The notes beneath the pieces are model-generated. The model was not told the DNA's origin and did not search any database. It saw only the letters and a program-made list of their open reading frames with translations. A program made the position numbers and the translations under genes. 64,000 nucleotides of DNA from positions 5,522,001 to 5,586,000 of the forward strand of contig NZ_JACHBR010000001.1 of NCBI RefSeq assembly GCF_014200435.1, written 5' to 3'. Of the stretch, positions 1 through 9,373 are shown piece after piece. Each line of letters begins with the position of its first letter. The stretch's first letter is position 1. The stretch comes from Sphaerisporangium krabiense (GTDB taxonomy: Bacteria; Actinomycetota; Actinomycetes; Streptosporangiales; Streptosporangiaceae).

Positions 1-378
1 CAGAAGACCGGCTGGTCGGACGAAGAGGTGCTCGGCCGCGTCGGCGTGCGCGTCACCACCCTCGGGCCGAAGGGCGCCCGCATCGACCGCGAGGGCGAGC
101 CGTCCGTCCACGTCCCCCCGGCCGCCGAGCGCGGCAAGGTCGACCCGACCGGCGTGGGCGACGCCTTCCGCGCGGGCTTCCTGTCCGGGCTCGCCTGGGG
201 CGTCTCGCCCGAGCGCAGCGGCCAGGTCGGCAACCTGCTCGCCACCCACGTCCTCGAAGAGGTCGGCGGCCAGGAGTACCAGCTCGGCCGGCAGGGCTTC
301 CTGGACCGCTTCGCCGCCGCCTACGGCGCCGAGGCCGCCGGAGAGATCACCGAGCACCTCGACTGCTTCCACGCCTGA
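1..378 (+). CDS. PfkB-family carbohydrate kinase, C-terminal part (5' end outside window)
   Basis: The reading frame is open from the first base, so the true start lies upstream. An internal ATG at 28 is not a credible start because the fold would be incomplete. The protein contains DPTGVGDAFRAGF, the second PfkB signature, in which the GxGD aspartate is the catalytic base and the loop forms the anion hole. This places it in the ribokinase/adenosine-kinase superfamily, which phosphorylates sugars or nucleosides with ATP in the cytoplasm. The substrate cannot be told from this fragment. It converges on the tusA-like gene, with a hairpin and short tandem repeats between them. Confidence 0.85.
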   Translation, partial: QKTGWSDEEVLGRVGVRVTTLGPKGARIDREGEPSVHVPPAAERGKVDPTGVGDAFRAGFLSGLAWGVSPERSGQVGNLLATHVLEEVGGQEYQLGRQGFLDRFAAAYGAEAAGEITEHLDCFHA

Positions 379-387
379 CGCCTCCGC

Positions 388-420
388 GGCGCGAGGTCTC
401 GCGCCGCGAGGTCTCGCGCC
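388..420. terminator. Hairpin between convergent genes
   Basis: GGCGCG at 388-393 and CGCGCC at 400-405 form a stem with an AGGTCT loop. Most of the unit is repeated immediately downstream (403-420). There is no T-tract. It lies between the convergent kinase and tusA-like genes, so a bidirectional transcription end is plausible but not proven. Confidence 0.4.
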
Positions 421-435
421 CGGCGCGGCATGCCC

Positions 436-477
436 GCCGCGGGTCTGTAGCCGCGGGTCAGTGGCCGCGGGTCAGTA
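436..477. repeat. Three tandem copies of a 14-bp unit
   Basis: GCCGCGGGTC starts at 436, 450 and 464 with 4-bp variable spacers (TGTA, AGTG, AGTA). The last copy includes the stop codon of the tusA-like gene, so the array touches the end of its coding sequence. No function is evident. Confidence 0.7.
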
Positions 478-771
478 GTTGCGCCGGACGTGGATCGCCC
501 AGCCGCCCTGGGGGAGCTCGTAGCTCCCCACATGGTGGTGCGACTTCAGCCGGCACCAGGCGGGGACGTCGGTGAACGCCGCGGGATCGTCGGCGAGGAC
601 GGCCACCGTCGCGTTCATCGGCACGTCGTTGATCCGCTGGGCCAGCATGATGATCGGGATCGGGCACTTGCGCCCGAGCGCGTCGATCGTCAGCGCGACC
701 GGCGGCGGCCCCTCGGCGCCCTCCGGCGCCGCGGCGGCGTTGACCGGGGTGTCGGCGTCCCGCCTTCTCAC
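472..771 (-). CDS. TusA-family sulfurtransferase-like protein
   Basis: A 99-residue protein. The core DALGRKCPIPIIMLAQ matches the TusA/SirA/YedF signature, with the conserved Cys-Pro dipeptide whose cysteine carries persulfide sulfur. The C-terminal part (DDPAAFTDVPAWC and later residues) is the usual TusA beta-alpha-beta extension. The GTG start at 771 overlaps the TGA of the upstream cysteine desulfurase (GTGA), so the two are translationally coupled. That fits a role as sulfur acceptor or relay for the desulfurase. Starts further upstream would lie inside the desulfurase gene and are rejected. The final acceptor of the sulfur is unknown. Confidence 0.85.
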   Translation of the reverse strand: MRRRDADTPVNAAAAPEGAEGPPPVALTIDALGRKCPIPIIMLAQRINDVPMNATVAVLADDPAAFTDVPAWCRLKSHHHVGSYELPQGGWAIHVRRNY

Positions 772-1907
772 GGCGACTCCACCCCGACGGCGGCGCGGAC
801 GCGCCGCACGATCTCCGGCAGGACGGCCAGGAACCGGTCCACGTCCGTCTCGGACGCGCCCCGGGGCAGGGACACCCTGACGTTCCCGTGCGTGAGCACT
901 CCCATGGCCTCCAATACATGCGACGGACGTAGCGTACTCGCCGTGCACGAACTGCCCGACGAGACGGCGAACCCGGCTCTATCCAACTCGGTCAGTATCA
1001 CCTCACCTGCCACGTAAAGACACGAGAACGTGACAATGTGCGGCACTCTCTCCACCGGGTCGCCGACCACCTCCACGTCCGGCACGAGGCGCGGCACGCT
1101 CGCGCGGATGCGGTCCACCAGCGCCGACAGCCGGGCGTTCTCCGCCTCGGCCTCGGCGGCGCGCGCCCGCAGCGCCGCCACCGCCGCGACCACGGCGGGG
1201 ACGTTCTCGAAGCCCGGCACCCTGCGCCGCTCCCGCTCGTCCTCCGGCAGCGGCGAGCGCCAGCGGGTGCCCTTGCGCACGGCCAGCAGCCCCACGCCCG
1301 CCGGGCCGCCCCACTTGTGCGCGCTCCCGGTCAGCACCGACCATCCCGGCGGCACGGGCAGCCGTCCCAGCGTCTGGGCGGCGTCCACCAGCAGCGGCAC
1401 CCCCGCCGCGCGGCACGCCTCCGCGGCCTCCGCGACCGGCTGCAGCGTGCCCACCTCGTGGTTGGCCGTCTGCAGGCACGCCAGCGCCGTGCCCTCGCGC
1501 GCCACCGCCGCCGCGAACCCGGCGGGATCCACCCGGCCGGTCATGTCCACGCCGACGATCTCCAGCTCGCCGCCGTCGCGCTCGTGGGCCGCCCCCGCCT
1601 GCAGCACGCTGGAGTGCTCCACCGCGCCCGCCACCATGCGCCGCCCGGCGCGGCGGCGCCCGAGCAGCGTGCCGAGCACCCCCAGATGGACGGCCTGCGT
1701 GCCCGAGGTGGTGAAGGACACCTCGTCGGGCCGGGCGCCGATCAGCTCGGCCGCCTCCGCGCGCGCCCGCTCCAGCAGCAGCCGGGAACGGCGGGCCGCC
1801 CCGTACAGGCGGGCCGGGTCGGCGTCCGCCGCGTCCAGCGCCGTGACCAGCGCCTCGCGCGCGGCGGGGTGGAGGGGTTCGGTGGAGGCCGCGTCGAAGT
1901 ACGCCAC
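768..1907 (-). CDS. Cysteine desulfurase / class V aminotransferase
   Basis: A 379-residue PLP enzyme of the NifS/IscS type. It begins VAYFDAASTEPLHPAAREAL, the usual N-terminus of actinobacterial desulfurases. The SFTTSGTQAVHLG segment binds the PLP phosphate, TANHEVGTLQPV carries the PLP-stacking histidine, VDAAQTLGRLPV holds the aspartate contacting the pyridine nitrogen, and GSAHKWGGPAGVG holds the Schiff-base lysine. Near the C-terminus SSGSSCTASTLRPSHVL contains the catalytic cysteine. It would release sulfur from L-cysteine and pass it to the coupled TusA-like protein. The start is GTG at 1907; no ATG fits in frame. It diverges from ctaC across a 270-bp region. Confidence 0.9.
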   Translation of the reverse strand: MAYFDAASTEPLHPAAREALVTALDAADADPARLYGAARRSRLLLERARAEAAELIGARPDEVSFTTSGTQAVHLGVLGTLLGRRRAGRRMVAGAVEHSSVLQAGAAHERDGGELEIVGVDMTGRVDPAGFAAAVAREGTALACLQTANHEVGTLQPVAEAAEACRAAGVPLLVDAAQTLGRLPVPPGWSVLTGSAHKWGGPAGVGLLAVRKGTRWRSPLPEDERERRRVPGFENVPAVVAAVAALRARAAEAEAENARLSALVDRIRASVPRLVPDVEVVGDPVERVPHIVTFSCLYVAGEVILTELDRAGFAVSSGSSCTASTLRPSHVLEAMGVLTHGNVRVSLPRGASETDVDRFLAVLPEIVRRVRAAVGVESP

Positions 1908-2177
1908 GCGTTCATGGTCCCATCCGGCGGGCGGCGGCCCTCCTCCAGGGCGCGGCCGGGCCCGCCGCGGCCCCGCCGGCACGCTGGGGAGGCGCTGGTG
2001 AAGACGTGGCGGCCCCGTTACCGGGGGCTGAGAAGGAGGGCGGCCCCGGTGCGCGCTAATGTGTCCCCCAGTGTGACGTGAGACAACTTGGAGCGCGGTC
2101 CCCTCTAGAGATCGCGAATCTGAAAACGACCGCCCGGGAGGCAGCCTCTTGGGCTTCAACTGTGGAGTAGGCGACCC

Positions 2178-2960
2178 GTGAGTCCGACCCGCCGTTCGAC
2201 ACGGCGCCCGTTGGCCCGCAGGGTGCCGCGCGCCGCCGCGCTGGCGGTGCTGCTGGTGTCCCTGACGGCGTGTGGAGGCCCCGGCACGTGGAATCGTGCC
2301 GGCATGCCCGAAGGTGCCACCAAGGAGGCGGGCATCATCCAGAATCTCTGGAATGGTGCCTGGATCGCCTCCCTCGCCGTGGGTGTCGTCGTCTGGGGCC
2401 TGATCCTCTGGGCGTGCGCGTTCCACCGCAAGCGCAAGAACTCGCCCGACGCCCTGCCGCCCCAGGTGCGCTACAACCTGCCGATCGAGATCCTCTACAC
2501 CACGGTCCCGATCATCATGGTGGCGGTGTTCTTCTACTTCACCGCGCGGGACGAGAACACGATCGTCGCGGTGTCGAAGAACCCCGACGTCAAGGTGCAC
2601 GTCGAGGGCTTCCAGTGGAGCTGGCGCTTCACCAGCGAGTACGGCGGCAAGACGGCCCAGGTCGTCGGCACCCCCTCCAAGCGGCCCGAGCTGGTGCTGC
2701 CCGTCGGCAAGAAGGTCCAGTTCGACCTGTCCTCGCCGGACGTGATCCACTCCTTCTGGGTGCCCTCGTTCCTGTTCAAGCGTGACGTGATCCCGGGCGT
2801 CAAGAACGTCTTCGAGATCCAGACCAGCAAGACCGGCACGTTCGCCGGCCGCTGCGCCGAGCTGTGCGGCGTCGACCACAGCCGCATGCTCTTCACGGTG
2901 AAGATCGTGTCGCAGGCCGAATACGACTCGTACCTCAACCAGGCGGGGAGTGCCCAGTGA
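2178..2960 (+). CDS. ctaC: Cytochrome c oxidase subunit II (aa3-type)
   Basis: 260 residues. The N-terminus is an arginine-rich signal followed by a lipobox ending at Cys32 (VSLTAC), so it is probably a lipoprotein. Two membrane helices follow (about 62-80 and 103-122), then the extracytoplasmic cupredoxin domain. The CuA ligands are visible: His191, and Cys226/Cys230/His234/Met237 in [14 protein letters not shown]. Aromatic residues FQWSW (145-149) form the electron entry patch. The GTG start at 2178 has GGAG 10 bases upstream. The stop overlaps the ctaD GTG, so subunits II and I are coupled. The protein receives electrons from the cytochrome bcc complex encoded by the facing qcr operon. Confidence 0.97.
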   Translation: MSPTRRSTRRPLARRVPRAAALAVLLVSLTACGGPGTWNRAGMPEGATKEAGIIQNLWNGAWIASLAVGVVVWGLILWACAFHRKRKNSPDALPPQVRYNLPIEILYTTVPIIMVAVFFYFTARDENTIVAVSKNPDVKVHVEGFQWSWRFTSEYGGKTAQVVGTPSKRPELVLPVGKKVQFDLSSPDVIHSFWVPSFLFKRDVIPGVKNVFEIQTSKTGTFAGRCAELCGVDHSRMLFTVKIVSQAEYDSYLNQAGSAQ

Positions 2961-4627
2961 CCGCCGCAAGCGAATCGATCGCCGGGGCCGTCCAGGCCCG
3001 GCGCGCCCGCAAGGGGAACGTCATCGTCCGGTGGATGTCCTCCACCGACCACAAGGTGATCGGGCACCTGTACCTGATCACCTCGTTCGTCTTCTTCCTG
3101 ATCGGCGGCGTCATGGCGCTGATCATGCGCGCCGAGCTCGCGCAGCCGGGCCTTGAGTTCGTGAGCAACGAGCAGTTCAACCAGCTGTTCACGATGCACG
3201 GCACGATCATGCTGCTCATGTTCGCGACCCCGCTGTTCGCGGGCTTCGCCAACGAGCTGATGCCGCTGCAGATCGGCGCCCCCGACGTGGCGTTCCCGCG
3301 CCTCAACATGGTGAGCTACTGGCTCTACCTCTTCGGCAGCACGATCGCCGTCTCGGGCTTCTTCACCCCCGACGGCGCCGCCTCCTTCGGCTGGACGGCC
3401 TACACCCCGCTCTCGGACGCGGTCAGCTCGCCCGGCGTGGGCGGCGACCTGTGGATCATGGGTCTGTCGATGTCCGGCATCGGCACCATCCTCGGCGCGG
3501 TGAACTTCATCACCACGATCGTCTGCATGCGCGCGCCCGGCATGACCATGTTCCGCATGCCGATCTTCACCTGGAACGTCCTGCTCACCAGCATCCTGGT
3601 GCTGCTGGCCTTCCCGGTGCTGGCCGCCGCGCTGCTGGCCCTGGAGGCCGACCGCAAGCTCGGGGCGCACATCTTCGACTCGACGACCGGCGGTGCGATG
3701 CTCTGGCAGCACCTGTTCTGGTTCTTCGGTCACCCCGAGGTGTACATCATCGCGCTGCCGTTCTTCGGCATCATCACCGAGATCCTGCCGGTCTTCAGCC
3801 GCAAGCCGGTCTTCGGCTACATGAGCCTCATCGGCGCCACCATCGCCATCGCGGGCCTGTCCGCGGCGGTGTGGGCCCACCACATGTTCGCGACCGGCCA
3901 GGTCCTGCTGCCGTTCTTCTCGTTCATGACCTTCCTCATCGCCGTCCCGACCGGGGTGAAGTTCTTCAACTGGATCGGCACGATGTGGCGCGGCCACCTG
4001 TCGTTCCAGTCGCCGATGCTGTTCGCGGTCGGCTTCCTGGTCACGTTCCTGTTCGGCGGCCTCACCGGCATCATCCTGGCCTCGCCGCCGCTGGACTTCC
4101 AGGTCAGCGACTCCTACTTCGTGGTCGCGCACTTCCACTACGTCGTCTTCGGCACCGTGGTCTTCGCGATGTTCGCCGGCTTCTACTTCTGGTGGCCCAA
4201 GTTCACCGGCAAGATGCTGAACGACACGCTGGGCAAGGTCCACTTCTGGACGTTGTTCATCGGCTTCCACACCACCTTCCTGGTGCAGCACTGGCTGGGC
4301 GCCGAGGGCTTCCCGCGCCGCTACGCCGACTACTCGGTCGCGGACGGCTTCACCGACCTGAACGTCGTCTCCTCGGTGGGCGCGTTCATCCTGGGCGCCT
4401 CGACGCTGCCGTTCCTCTACAACGTGTGGCGCACCGCGAGGACTGCTCCCAAGGTCGTCGTGGACGACCCGTGGGGCTTCGGCAACTCGCTGGAGTGGGC
4501 AACCTCCTGCCCGCCGCCGCGGCACAACTTCACGAAGCTGCCGCGCATCCGCTCCGAGCGGCCCGCCTTCGACCTGCACAACCCGCACACGCTCGTCCCG
4601 GTCAAGGAACTGGAGGAGGCCCGATGA
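2957..4627 (+). CDS. ctaD: Cytochrome c oxidase subunit I (aa3-type)
   Basis: 556 residues, a twelve-helix haem-copper oxidase core. His81 (TMHGTIM) and His394 ligate low-spin haem a, and His392 in AHFHYVVFG ligates haem a3. CuB is held by His259 in FFGHPEVY and by His308-His309; Tyr263 is the residue cross-linked to His259. Lys335 in PTGVK belongs to the K proton channel. The GTG start at 2957 overlaps the ctaC stop (GTGA). A longer reading frame upstream runs inside ctaC and is rejected. The ATGA overlap with ctaF extends the coupled operon. It reduces O2 to water and pumps protons. Confidence 0.98.
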   Translation: MTAASESIAGAVQARRARKGNVIVRWMSSTDHKVIGHLYLITSFVFFLIGGVMALIMRAELAQPGLEFVSNEQFNQLFTMHGTIMLLMFATPLFAGFANELMPLQIGAPDVAFPRLNMVSYWLYLFGSTIAVSGFFTPDGAASFGWTAYTPLSDAVSSPGVGGDLWIMGLSMSGIGTILGAVNFITTIVCMRAPGMTMFRMPIFTWNVLLTSILVLLAFPVLAAALLALEADRKLGAHIFDSTTGGAMLWQHLFWFFGHPEVYIIALPFFGIITEILPVFSRKPVFGYMSLIGATIAIAGLSAAVWAHHMFATGQVLLPFFSFMTFLIAVPTGVKFFNWIGTMWRGHLSFQSPMLFAVGFLVTFLFGGLTGIILASPPLDFQVSDSYFVVAHFHYVVFGTVVFAMFAGFYFWWPKFTGKMLNDTLGKVHFWTLFIGFHTTFLVQHWLGAEGFPRRYADYSVADGFTDLNVVSSVGAFILGASTLPFLYNVWRTARTAPKVVVDDPWGFGNSLEWATSCPPPRHNFTKLPRIRSERPAFDLHNPHTLVPVKELEEAR

Positions 4628-5019
4628 AGGTCCAGGGCTGGATGTTCCTCCTCTGCGGCATCTTCTTCGCCGCGGTGGACCTGGTGTACTGGTTCTGGTC
4701 CAAGGAGCCGACCGGTACGACCGCGCTGGCGATCTCCGTGGGCCTCGCCCTCATGATCGGCTACTACCTGCTCTTCACGGCCCGCCGCATCGGCGACCAG
4801 CCCGAGGACAGGAAGGACGCCGAGATCAGCGACGGCGCGGGCGAGCTCGGCTTCTTCAGCCCCTCGAGCTGGTGGCCGCTGTTCATCTGCCTGGCCGCCG
4901 CCCTGATGACCGTCGGCTTCGTCATCGGCTGGTGGATGTTCCTGATCGGCGTCTTCGCGGTGATCATGGCCGCCATCGGCTTCGTCTTCCAGTACTACCG
5001 GGGTCACTTCACGCACTGA
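4624..5019 (+). CDS. ctaF: Cytochrome c oxidase subunit IV (actinobacterial)
   Basis: 131 residues with four hydrophobic segments: two near the N-terminus (starting [15 protein letters not shown]) and two after a polar linker, the second ending near [11 protein letters not shown]. This is the actinobacterial small subunit IV that packs against subunit I. The ATG overlaps the ctaD stop (ATGA). It is the last gene of ctaCDF, and a canonical terminator follows at 5062-5118. Confidence 0.95.
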   Translation: MKVQGWMFLLCGIFFAAVDLVYWFWSKEPTGTTALAISVGLALMIGYYLLFTARRIGDQPEDRKDAEISDGAGELGFFSPSSWWPLFICLAAALMTVGFVIGWWMFLIGVFAVIMAAIGFVFQYYRGHFTH

Positions 5020-5061
5020 TCACCCGCGGATCTACGCGCCCGCCCCGGCGCCCGGCCCGTG

Positions 5062-5118
5062 ATCGCGGGCGGCGGCCGGTTCTTCCAAGGGACCGCCTGC
5101 CGCCCGCGATTCTTTTTT
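5062..5118 (+). terminator. Intrinsic terminator after ctaCDF
   Basis: A perfect 12-bp stem, ATCGCGGGCGGC at 5062-5073 with GCCGCCCGCGAT at 5099-5110, followed by TCTTTTTT. A real T-run is unusual in this GC-rich DNA, so this is a strong rho-independent terminator for the oxidase operon. Confidence 0.9.
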
Positions 5119-5221
5119 GGCGCGTCGTGTCGGCCTTTCTCCCTGGCTTCGGGTACGCGACACGCAGTAACCGGGTAATAACCGACAAGGAGTGATCCAT
5201 CGGAGGCGGGGGAGACGTCAC

Positions 5222-6496
5222 GTGGGACACGTCGAGATCCGGGTGGTCGCCCTGGGCGCGGGAGCTCTGGCCCTGACGCTGGCGAGTGGATGTGGAAGTT
5301 CCGGCACGGACAAGGACCGGGCCGCGGAGAACCGCGGGGACGTGGCCGTGAGCGTGTCTCCGGCCGACAGGGCGGCCCAGGTGGCCCCGGAGCTGCCCGT
5401 CACGGTCGGGGCCGTCAACGGCGCTCTCAGGAGCGTCAGCGTGCAGGCGGTCTCCAGGAACACGCAGGTCGAGGGCGTGCTCAGCGCGGACCGCACCCAG
5501 TGGCGCAGCAAGCGCCCGATGGCGCCGGGCGAGACCTACCGCGTCACCGCGGAGGCGGTGGGCCGCGGCGGCGACACCAGGAAGGTGACCAGCGAGTTCA
5601 CCACCATCAAGGCGTCCAAGGTCTACGCGGTCGACAAGCTGATCCCCAGCAAGGACAGCACCGGCCTCACCGTCGGCGTCGGCATGCCGATCATCCTGAC
5701 CTTCGACCAGCCCATCGCCGACCGGGTGTCGGTCGAGCGCAACCTCATGGTGCAGGCGTCCCGGCCCATCGAGGGGGCCTGGCACTGGTTCGACGAGAAG
5801 ACGGTGTCCTTCCGGCCCCGGCAGTGGTGGCCCGCGCACACCAAGGTCAAGGTGATCGCCCGGCTCGCCGGCGTGCGGGGCGGCCCGGGCATGTACGGCG
5901 GGCAGGACTACGTGCGCGAGTTCGAGATCGGCCGCGCCCAGATCAGCCACGCCGACACCTCCAGCCACCAGATGACCGTCAGGCGCGAGGGGCAGGTCAT
6001 CAGGACGGTCCCGCTCAGCGCCGGCCGGGGCGGCGACATGAAGTACTACACGACCAACGGCATCCACCTGGCCATGTCCCGCGAGGACGTCACCACGATG
6101 ACCTCGCCCGACGCCGGGCCCGGCAGCCCCGGGTACTACAGCATGACCGTGTACGACACCGTGCGGATCTCCGACACCGGCGAGTACGTCCACGGCGCGC
6201 CCTGGTCGGTCGGCTCGCAGGGCAACTCCAACGTCAGCCACGGCTGCATCAACATCAGCCCGTCCAACGCCAAGTGGTTCAAGGAGACCACCCTGATCGG
6301 CGACCCGATCATCGTGAGCGGCTCGCCGCGCCCCCTGGACCCGGCGAACGGGTGGGGCCACTGGCAGGAGACGTGGCCGCAGTGGCTGCGCTGGAGCGGC
6401 CTGCGCTCGGGCTTCACCACCGAGGCCTTCACGGTCGGCGGCCACGAGGGCGCGGGCGTGCCGGTCAGCGAGAGCAAGAAGAAGGTCTCCTCCTGA
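5222..6496 (+). CDS. L,D-transpeptidase lipoprotein (YkuD domain with Ig-like repeats)
   Basis: 424 residues. The N-terminal hydrophobic stretch ends in a lipobox at Cys24 (LASGC), so it is a membrane-anchored lipoprotein. Two Ig-like domains occupy roughly residues 40-240. The YkuD catalytic domain follows, with SHGCINISPSNAKWF holding the nucleophile Cys342 and the conserved His340. The protein resembles mycobacterial LdtMt2 and would form 3->3 cross-links in peptidoglycan outside the membrane. The GTG at 5222 is chosen because GGAGGCGGGGGAG precedes it and it gives a compact signal peptide. An in-frame GTG at 5192 has its Shine-Dalgarno too close. It is independent of ctaCDF because of the intervening terminator. 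Confidence 0.92.
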   Translation: MGHVEIRVVALGAGALALTLASGCGSSGTDKDRAAENRGDVAVSVSPADRAAQVAPELPVTVGAVNGALRSVSVQAVSRNTQVEGVLSADRTQWRSKRPMAPGETYRVTAEAVGRGGDTRKVTSEFTTIKASKVYAVDKLIPSKDSTGLTVGVGMPIILTFDQPIADRVSVERNLMVQASRPIEGAWHWFDEKTVSFRPRQWWPAHTKVKVIARLAGVRGGPGMYGGQDYVREFEIGRAQISHADTSSHQMTVRREGQVIRTVPLSAGRGGDMKYYTTNGIHLAMSREDVTTMTSPDAGPGSPGYYSMTVYDTVRISDTGEYVHGAPWSVGSQGNSNVSHGCINISPSNAKWFKETTLIGDPIIVSGSPRPLDPANGWGHWQETWPQWLRWSGLRSGFTTEAFTVGGHEGAGVPVSESKKKVSS

Positions 6497-6535
6497 CGCG
6501 GTCCCCTCCTGACGCGGCATCCGTCGGACGCGAAA

Positions 6536-6570
6536 GGGCCCGGGCGCGACATGCGCGCCCGGGCCCCTTG
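6536..6570. terminator. Bidirectional terminator between L,D-transpeptidase and qcrB
   Basis: A perfect 13-bp stem, GGGCCCGGGCGCG at 6536-6548 and CGCGCCCGGGCCC at 6554-6566, with the loop ACATG. It sits between convergent genes and can serve both strands. There is only a short T content on the plus side (CTTG). Confidence 0.8.
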
Positions 6571-6599
6571 TCGCCCGTGGAACCCCCGCAGGGGCTCGC

Positions 6600-8249
6600 T
6601 CAGTGGCCGATGGACTTGGTCTCGTCCGCGCCGGCTCCGACGGCGGCGTGGCCGTGGCCCTCCACGTGGTGGCCGTCGGTGTCCAGCGAGATGGCGTCGC
6701 TGTCCTCGGAGTAGGCCCGGCTGAGCTTGGCCCTGAGCCTGCCGAGCGGGTTGCGCATGCCCTTGGGGGGCACTCCCGCGCCGTCCGGCTCGGCCTCGAT
6801 GGCCGGGATGCGCTTCTTGCCCTGCACGAGGGCCACCAGGTCCTCGGCCGGGGGCACGTGGACCTCGATGTACTCGCCGTGGGGCAGGCGCTTGATGACG
6901 CCCGACTCCACGCCGTGCAGCACGGTCTCCTGGTCCCTGCGCTGCAGGCCGATGCAGAAGCGGTACGTGATGAAGTACGCGATCGCCGGCCCGACGAAGA
7001 TGGCCACGCGGCCGACCTCGGTCGTGGTGTACAGCGGGATGTGGAACGTCGAGGAGATCTCGTCGTTGGCGCCCAGCAGCCACAGGATGCCGTAGAACGT
7101 GATCGCCGAGATGCCGATCGAGGTGCGGTGCGGGTTGTTACGAGGACGGTCGGTCAGGTGGTGCTCGCGGTTGTCCCCGGTGATCCAGCGCTCCGCGAAC
7201 GGGTACAGCGCGAGCCCGGTCATGATGATGCCCATGGGCACCAGCGCCGGGATCAGCACGCTCAGCGGCAGCGTGTAACCGAGGAAGTTGATCTCCCACG
7301 CGGGCATCAGGCGCAGCGCGCCTTCCAGGAAGCCCATGTAGAAGTCGGGCTGCGAGCCCGCCGAGATGTCGGCCGGCGTGTACGGACCGAACAGCCAGAT
7401 CGGGTTGATCTGGGCGAACGTGCCGAGCAGCGCCAGCGCGCCGAACGTGAACAGGAAGTACGCGCCCGACTTGACCATGAAGGTCGGGTAGAACGGCGCG
7501 CCGACCACGTTGGTCTCGGTGCGGCCCTTGCCCGGCATCTGCGTGTGCTTCTGCACCCACATGAGGATCATGTGCGCGGAGATCAGCGCCAGCAGGATGC
7601 CCGGGATCAGCAGGATGTGCAGGCTGTAGAACCGTGAGATCACGTCCTCGCCGGGGTACTCGCCGCCGAAGAGGAAGAACGTGATGTAGGTGCCCACCAG
7701 GGGGATCGAGATCGCCACGCCCTCGGTGATCCGCAGGCCCGCGCCGGAGAGCAGGTCGTCCGGCAGGGAGTAGCCGGTGAGGCCCTCGGCGAGCGCCAGG
7801 GTCAGCAGCAGGACGCCGATGATCCAGTTGAGCTCGCGCGGCTTGCGGTACGCCCCGGTGAAGAACACGCGGAGCATGTGCACCATCATGCCCGCCACGA
7901 ACAGCAGCGCCGCCCAGTGGTGGATCTGCCGGATCAGCAGGCCGCCGCGGACGTCGAAGCTGATGTGCAGCGCCGAGGCGTACGCCTCCGACATGTGGAC
8001 GCCGTACAACTGAGGGTAGGAGCCCTGGTAGACGACCTCGCCCATGCTCGGCTTGAACCAGAACGTCAGGAACGTACCGGTCAGCAGCAGGATGATGAAC
8101 GAGTAGAGCGCGATCTCACCGAGCAGGAAGGACCAGTGGTCCGGGAAGACCTTGCGCAGGTTGCGCTGGAGGAAGTTCCCGGCGCCGAGGCGGTCGTCGA
8201 GGAAGGACGACGGCCCGGCGATGGGCTTCGGGACGGTGTCCAGGCTCAT
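6600..8249 (-). CDS. qcrB: Cytochrome bc1 (bcc) complex cytochrome b subunit
   Basis: 549 residues, the long actinobacterial cytochrome b fused to subunit-IV helices. Paired histidines that ligate the two b haems are visible in QIHHWAALLFVAGMMVHM and in LHILLIPGILLALISAHM. The quinol-site PEWY motif is not intact; the equivalent region reads PDFYMGFLEGALRLMPAWE, as expected for actinobacteria. The C-terminal tail is hydrophilic. The ATG overlaps the qcrA stop (ATGA). It is the last gene of the ctaE-qcrC-qcrA-qcrB operon and catalyses menaquinol oxidation. Confidence 0.97.
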   Translation of the reverse strand: MSLDTVPKPIAGPSSFLDDRLGAGNFLQRNLRKVFPDHWSFLLGEIALYSFIILLLTGTFLTFWFKPSMGEVVYQGSYPQLYGVHMSEAYASALHISFDVRGGLLIRQIHHWAALLFVAGMMVHMLRVFFTGAYRKPRELNWIIGVLLLTLALAEGLTGYSLPDDLLSGAGLRITEGVAISIPLVGTYITFFLFGGEYPGEDVISRFYSLHILLIPGILLALISAHMILMWVQKHTQMPGKGRTETNVVGAPFYPTFMVKSGAYFLFTFGALALLGTFAQINPIWLFGPYTPADISAGSQPDFYMGFLEGALRLMPAWEINFLGYTLPLSVLIPALVPMGIIMTGLALYPFAERWITGDNREHHLTDRPRNNPHRTSIGISAITFYGILWLLGANDEISSTFHIPLYTTTEVGRVAIFVGPAIAYFITYRFCIGLQRRDQETVLHGVESGVIKRLPHGEYIEVHVPPAEDLVALVQGKKRIPAIEAEPDGAGVPPKGMRNPLGRLRAKLSRAYSEDSDAISLDTDGHHVEGHGHAAVGAGADETKSIGH

Positions 8250-9373
8250 GCCTGCCCCCTAGCTTCGGCCTCAGCGTCCCCGCGCTCCCAGAAGCTGGGG
8301 CCCACCGGGACGTTGAAGTCGCTCTGTGCGATGAGGTACCCCTCATTGTCGACGCCGATCGGCAACTGGGGCAACGGGCGGGCCGCCGGGCCGAAGATGA
8401 CCTTGGCGCCGTCGGCCGCGTCGAACGTGGACTGGTGGCACGGGCAGAGGATGTGGTGCGTCGTCTGCTCGTAGAGCGCCGCGGGGCAGCCCACGTGGGT
8501 GCAGATCTTGGAGTAGGCCACGATGCTGTCGTGCGTCCAGTTGAGGTTGACGCCCGGCTTGAGGTCCTCGGGCCTGAACTTGATCAGGATCAGCGTGGCC
8601 TTGGCCAGCGCGTTCAGGTCGTCCTCGTGCCCCTGCGGCACCACCGACAGGATGCCGCCGGGGGAGTTGAAGTCCGCCGCGCGGATCGGCTGGCCGGTGC
8701 CCTCGACGATCAGGCGCAGGCCCTTCTTCCACACCGTGTGGCGCAGCGAGGTGCCGGGCAGGGGGCCGAGGTCCTTCAGCATCACCAGCGGCAGCAGGCC
8801 GAGCGGAGCCGCGGCCAGCAGCAGCGTGCGGCGCAGCAGCTTGTGCCGGACGAAGCCGCTCTCCTCCGCGCCCTCCAGGAACGTGCGGGCGACGTCCGCC
8901 CGCACGTCGGGGCCGGAGGCCATCAGGTGGCGCTGCTGCACCAGCGTGTACTTCGGCATGATCTGCCGCGCCCACACGACCAGGCCCGCCGCCAGCGACA
9001 GCAGCGCGAGGGCCAGGAAGCCGCCGAGCGCCAGGTTCGAGGTCTGGGTCTTCTCGACCGTGCCGACCTGGAAGATGACGTAGGACGCCACGAACCCGAC
9101 CGCGGCGAGGAAGGTCACCACGAACAGCAGGGCGGCGCGGCGCTCACCCTTGCGCGCGGCCGCGGGGTCGGGGAACTTCACCTCGCCGACCGCCACCGGC
9201 TCGTTGGCCGAGTGCGGGGGCTCGCCCGCCGTGGCCGCGCCGTGACCGCCCGCCCGGGAGCCGCCCTCGGAGGGCTCGCCGAGCAGCAGGCCGCCGCCGC
9301 GCGGCGCGGGGGTGCCGATGACACGCCTCGGAAGGCGCTCCTCCGGCTCGATCTCGTTCGGGTTGTCAGTCAT
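8246..9373 (-). CDS. qcrA: Rieske iron-sulfur subunit of the bcc complex
   Basis: 375 residues. It has a long acidic N-terminal cytoplasmic part and three predicted membrane helices, which is typical of actinobacterial QcrA. The C-terminal Rieske fold binds the [2Fe-2S] cluster through Cys291 and His293 (CTHVGC) and Cys310 and His313 (CPCHQSTF), with Cys296-Cys312 as the structural disulfide. The ATG at 9373 overlaps the qcrC stop by eight bases (ATGACTGA). An upstream in-frame codon at 9415 lies inside qcrC and is rejected. It transfers electrons from menaquinol to the dihaem cytochrome QcrC. Confidence 0.96.
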   Translation of the reverse strand: MTDNPNEIEPEERLPRRVIGTPAPRGGGLLLGEPSEGGSRAGGHGAATAGEPPHSANEPVAVGEVKFPDPAAARKGERRAALLFVVTFLAAVGFVASYVIFQVGTVEKTQTSNLALGGFLALALLSLAAGLVVWARQIMPKYTLVQQRHLMASGPDVRADVARTFLEGAEESGFVRHKLLRRTLLLAAAPLGLLPLVMLKDLGPLPGTSLRHTVWKKGLRLIVEGTGQPIRAADFNSPGGILSVVPQGHEDDLNALAKATLILIKFRPEDLKPGVNLNWTHDSIVAYSKICTHVGCPAALYEQTTHHILCPCHQSTFDAADGAKVIFGPAARPLPQLPIGVDNEGYLIAQSDFNVPVGPSFWERGDAEAEARGQA

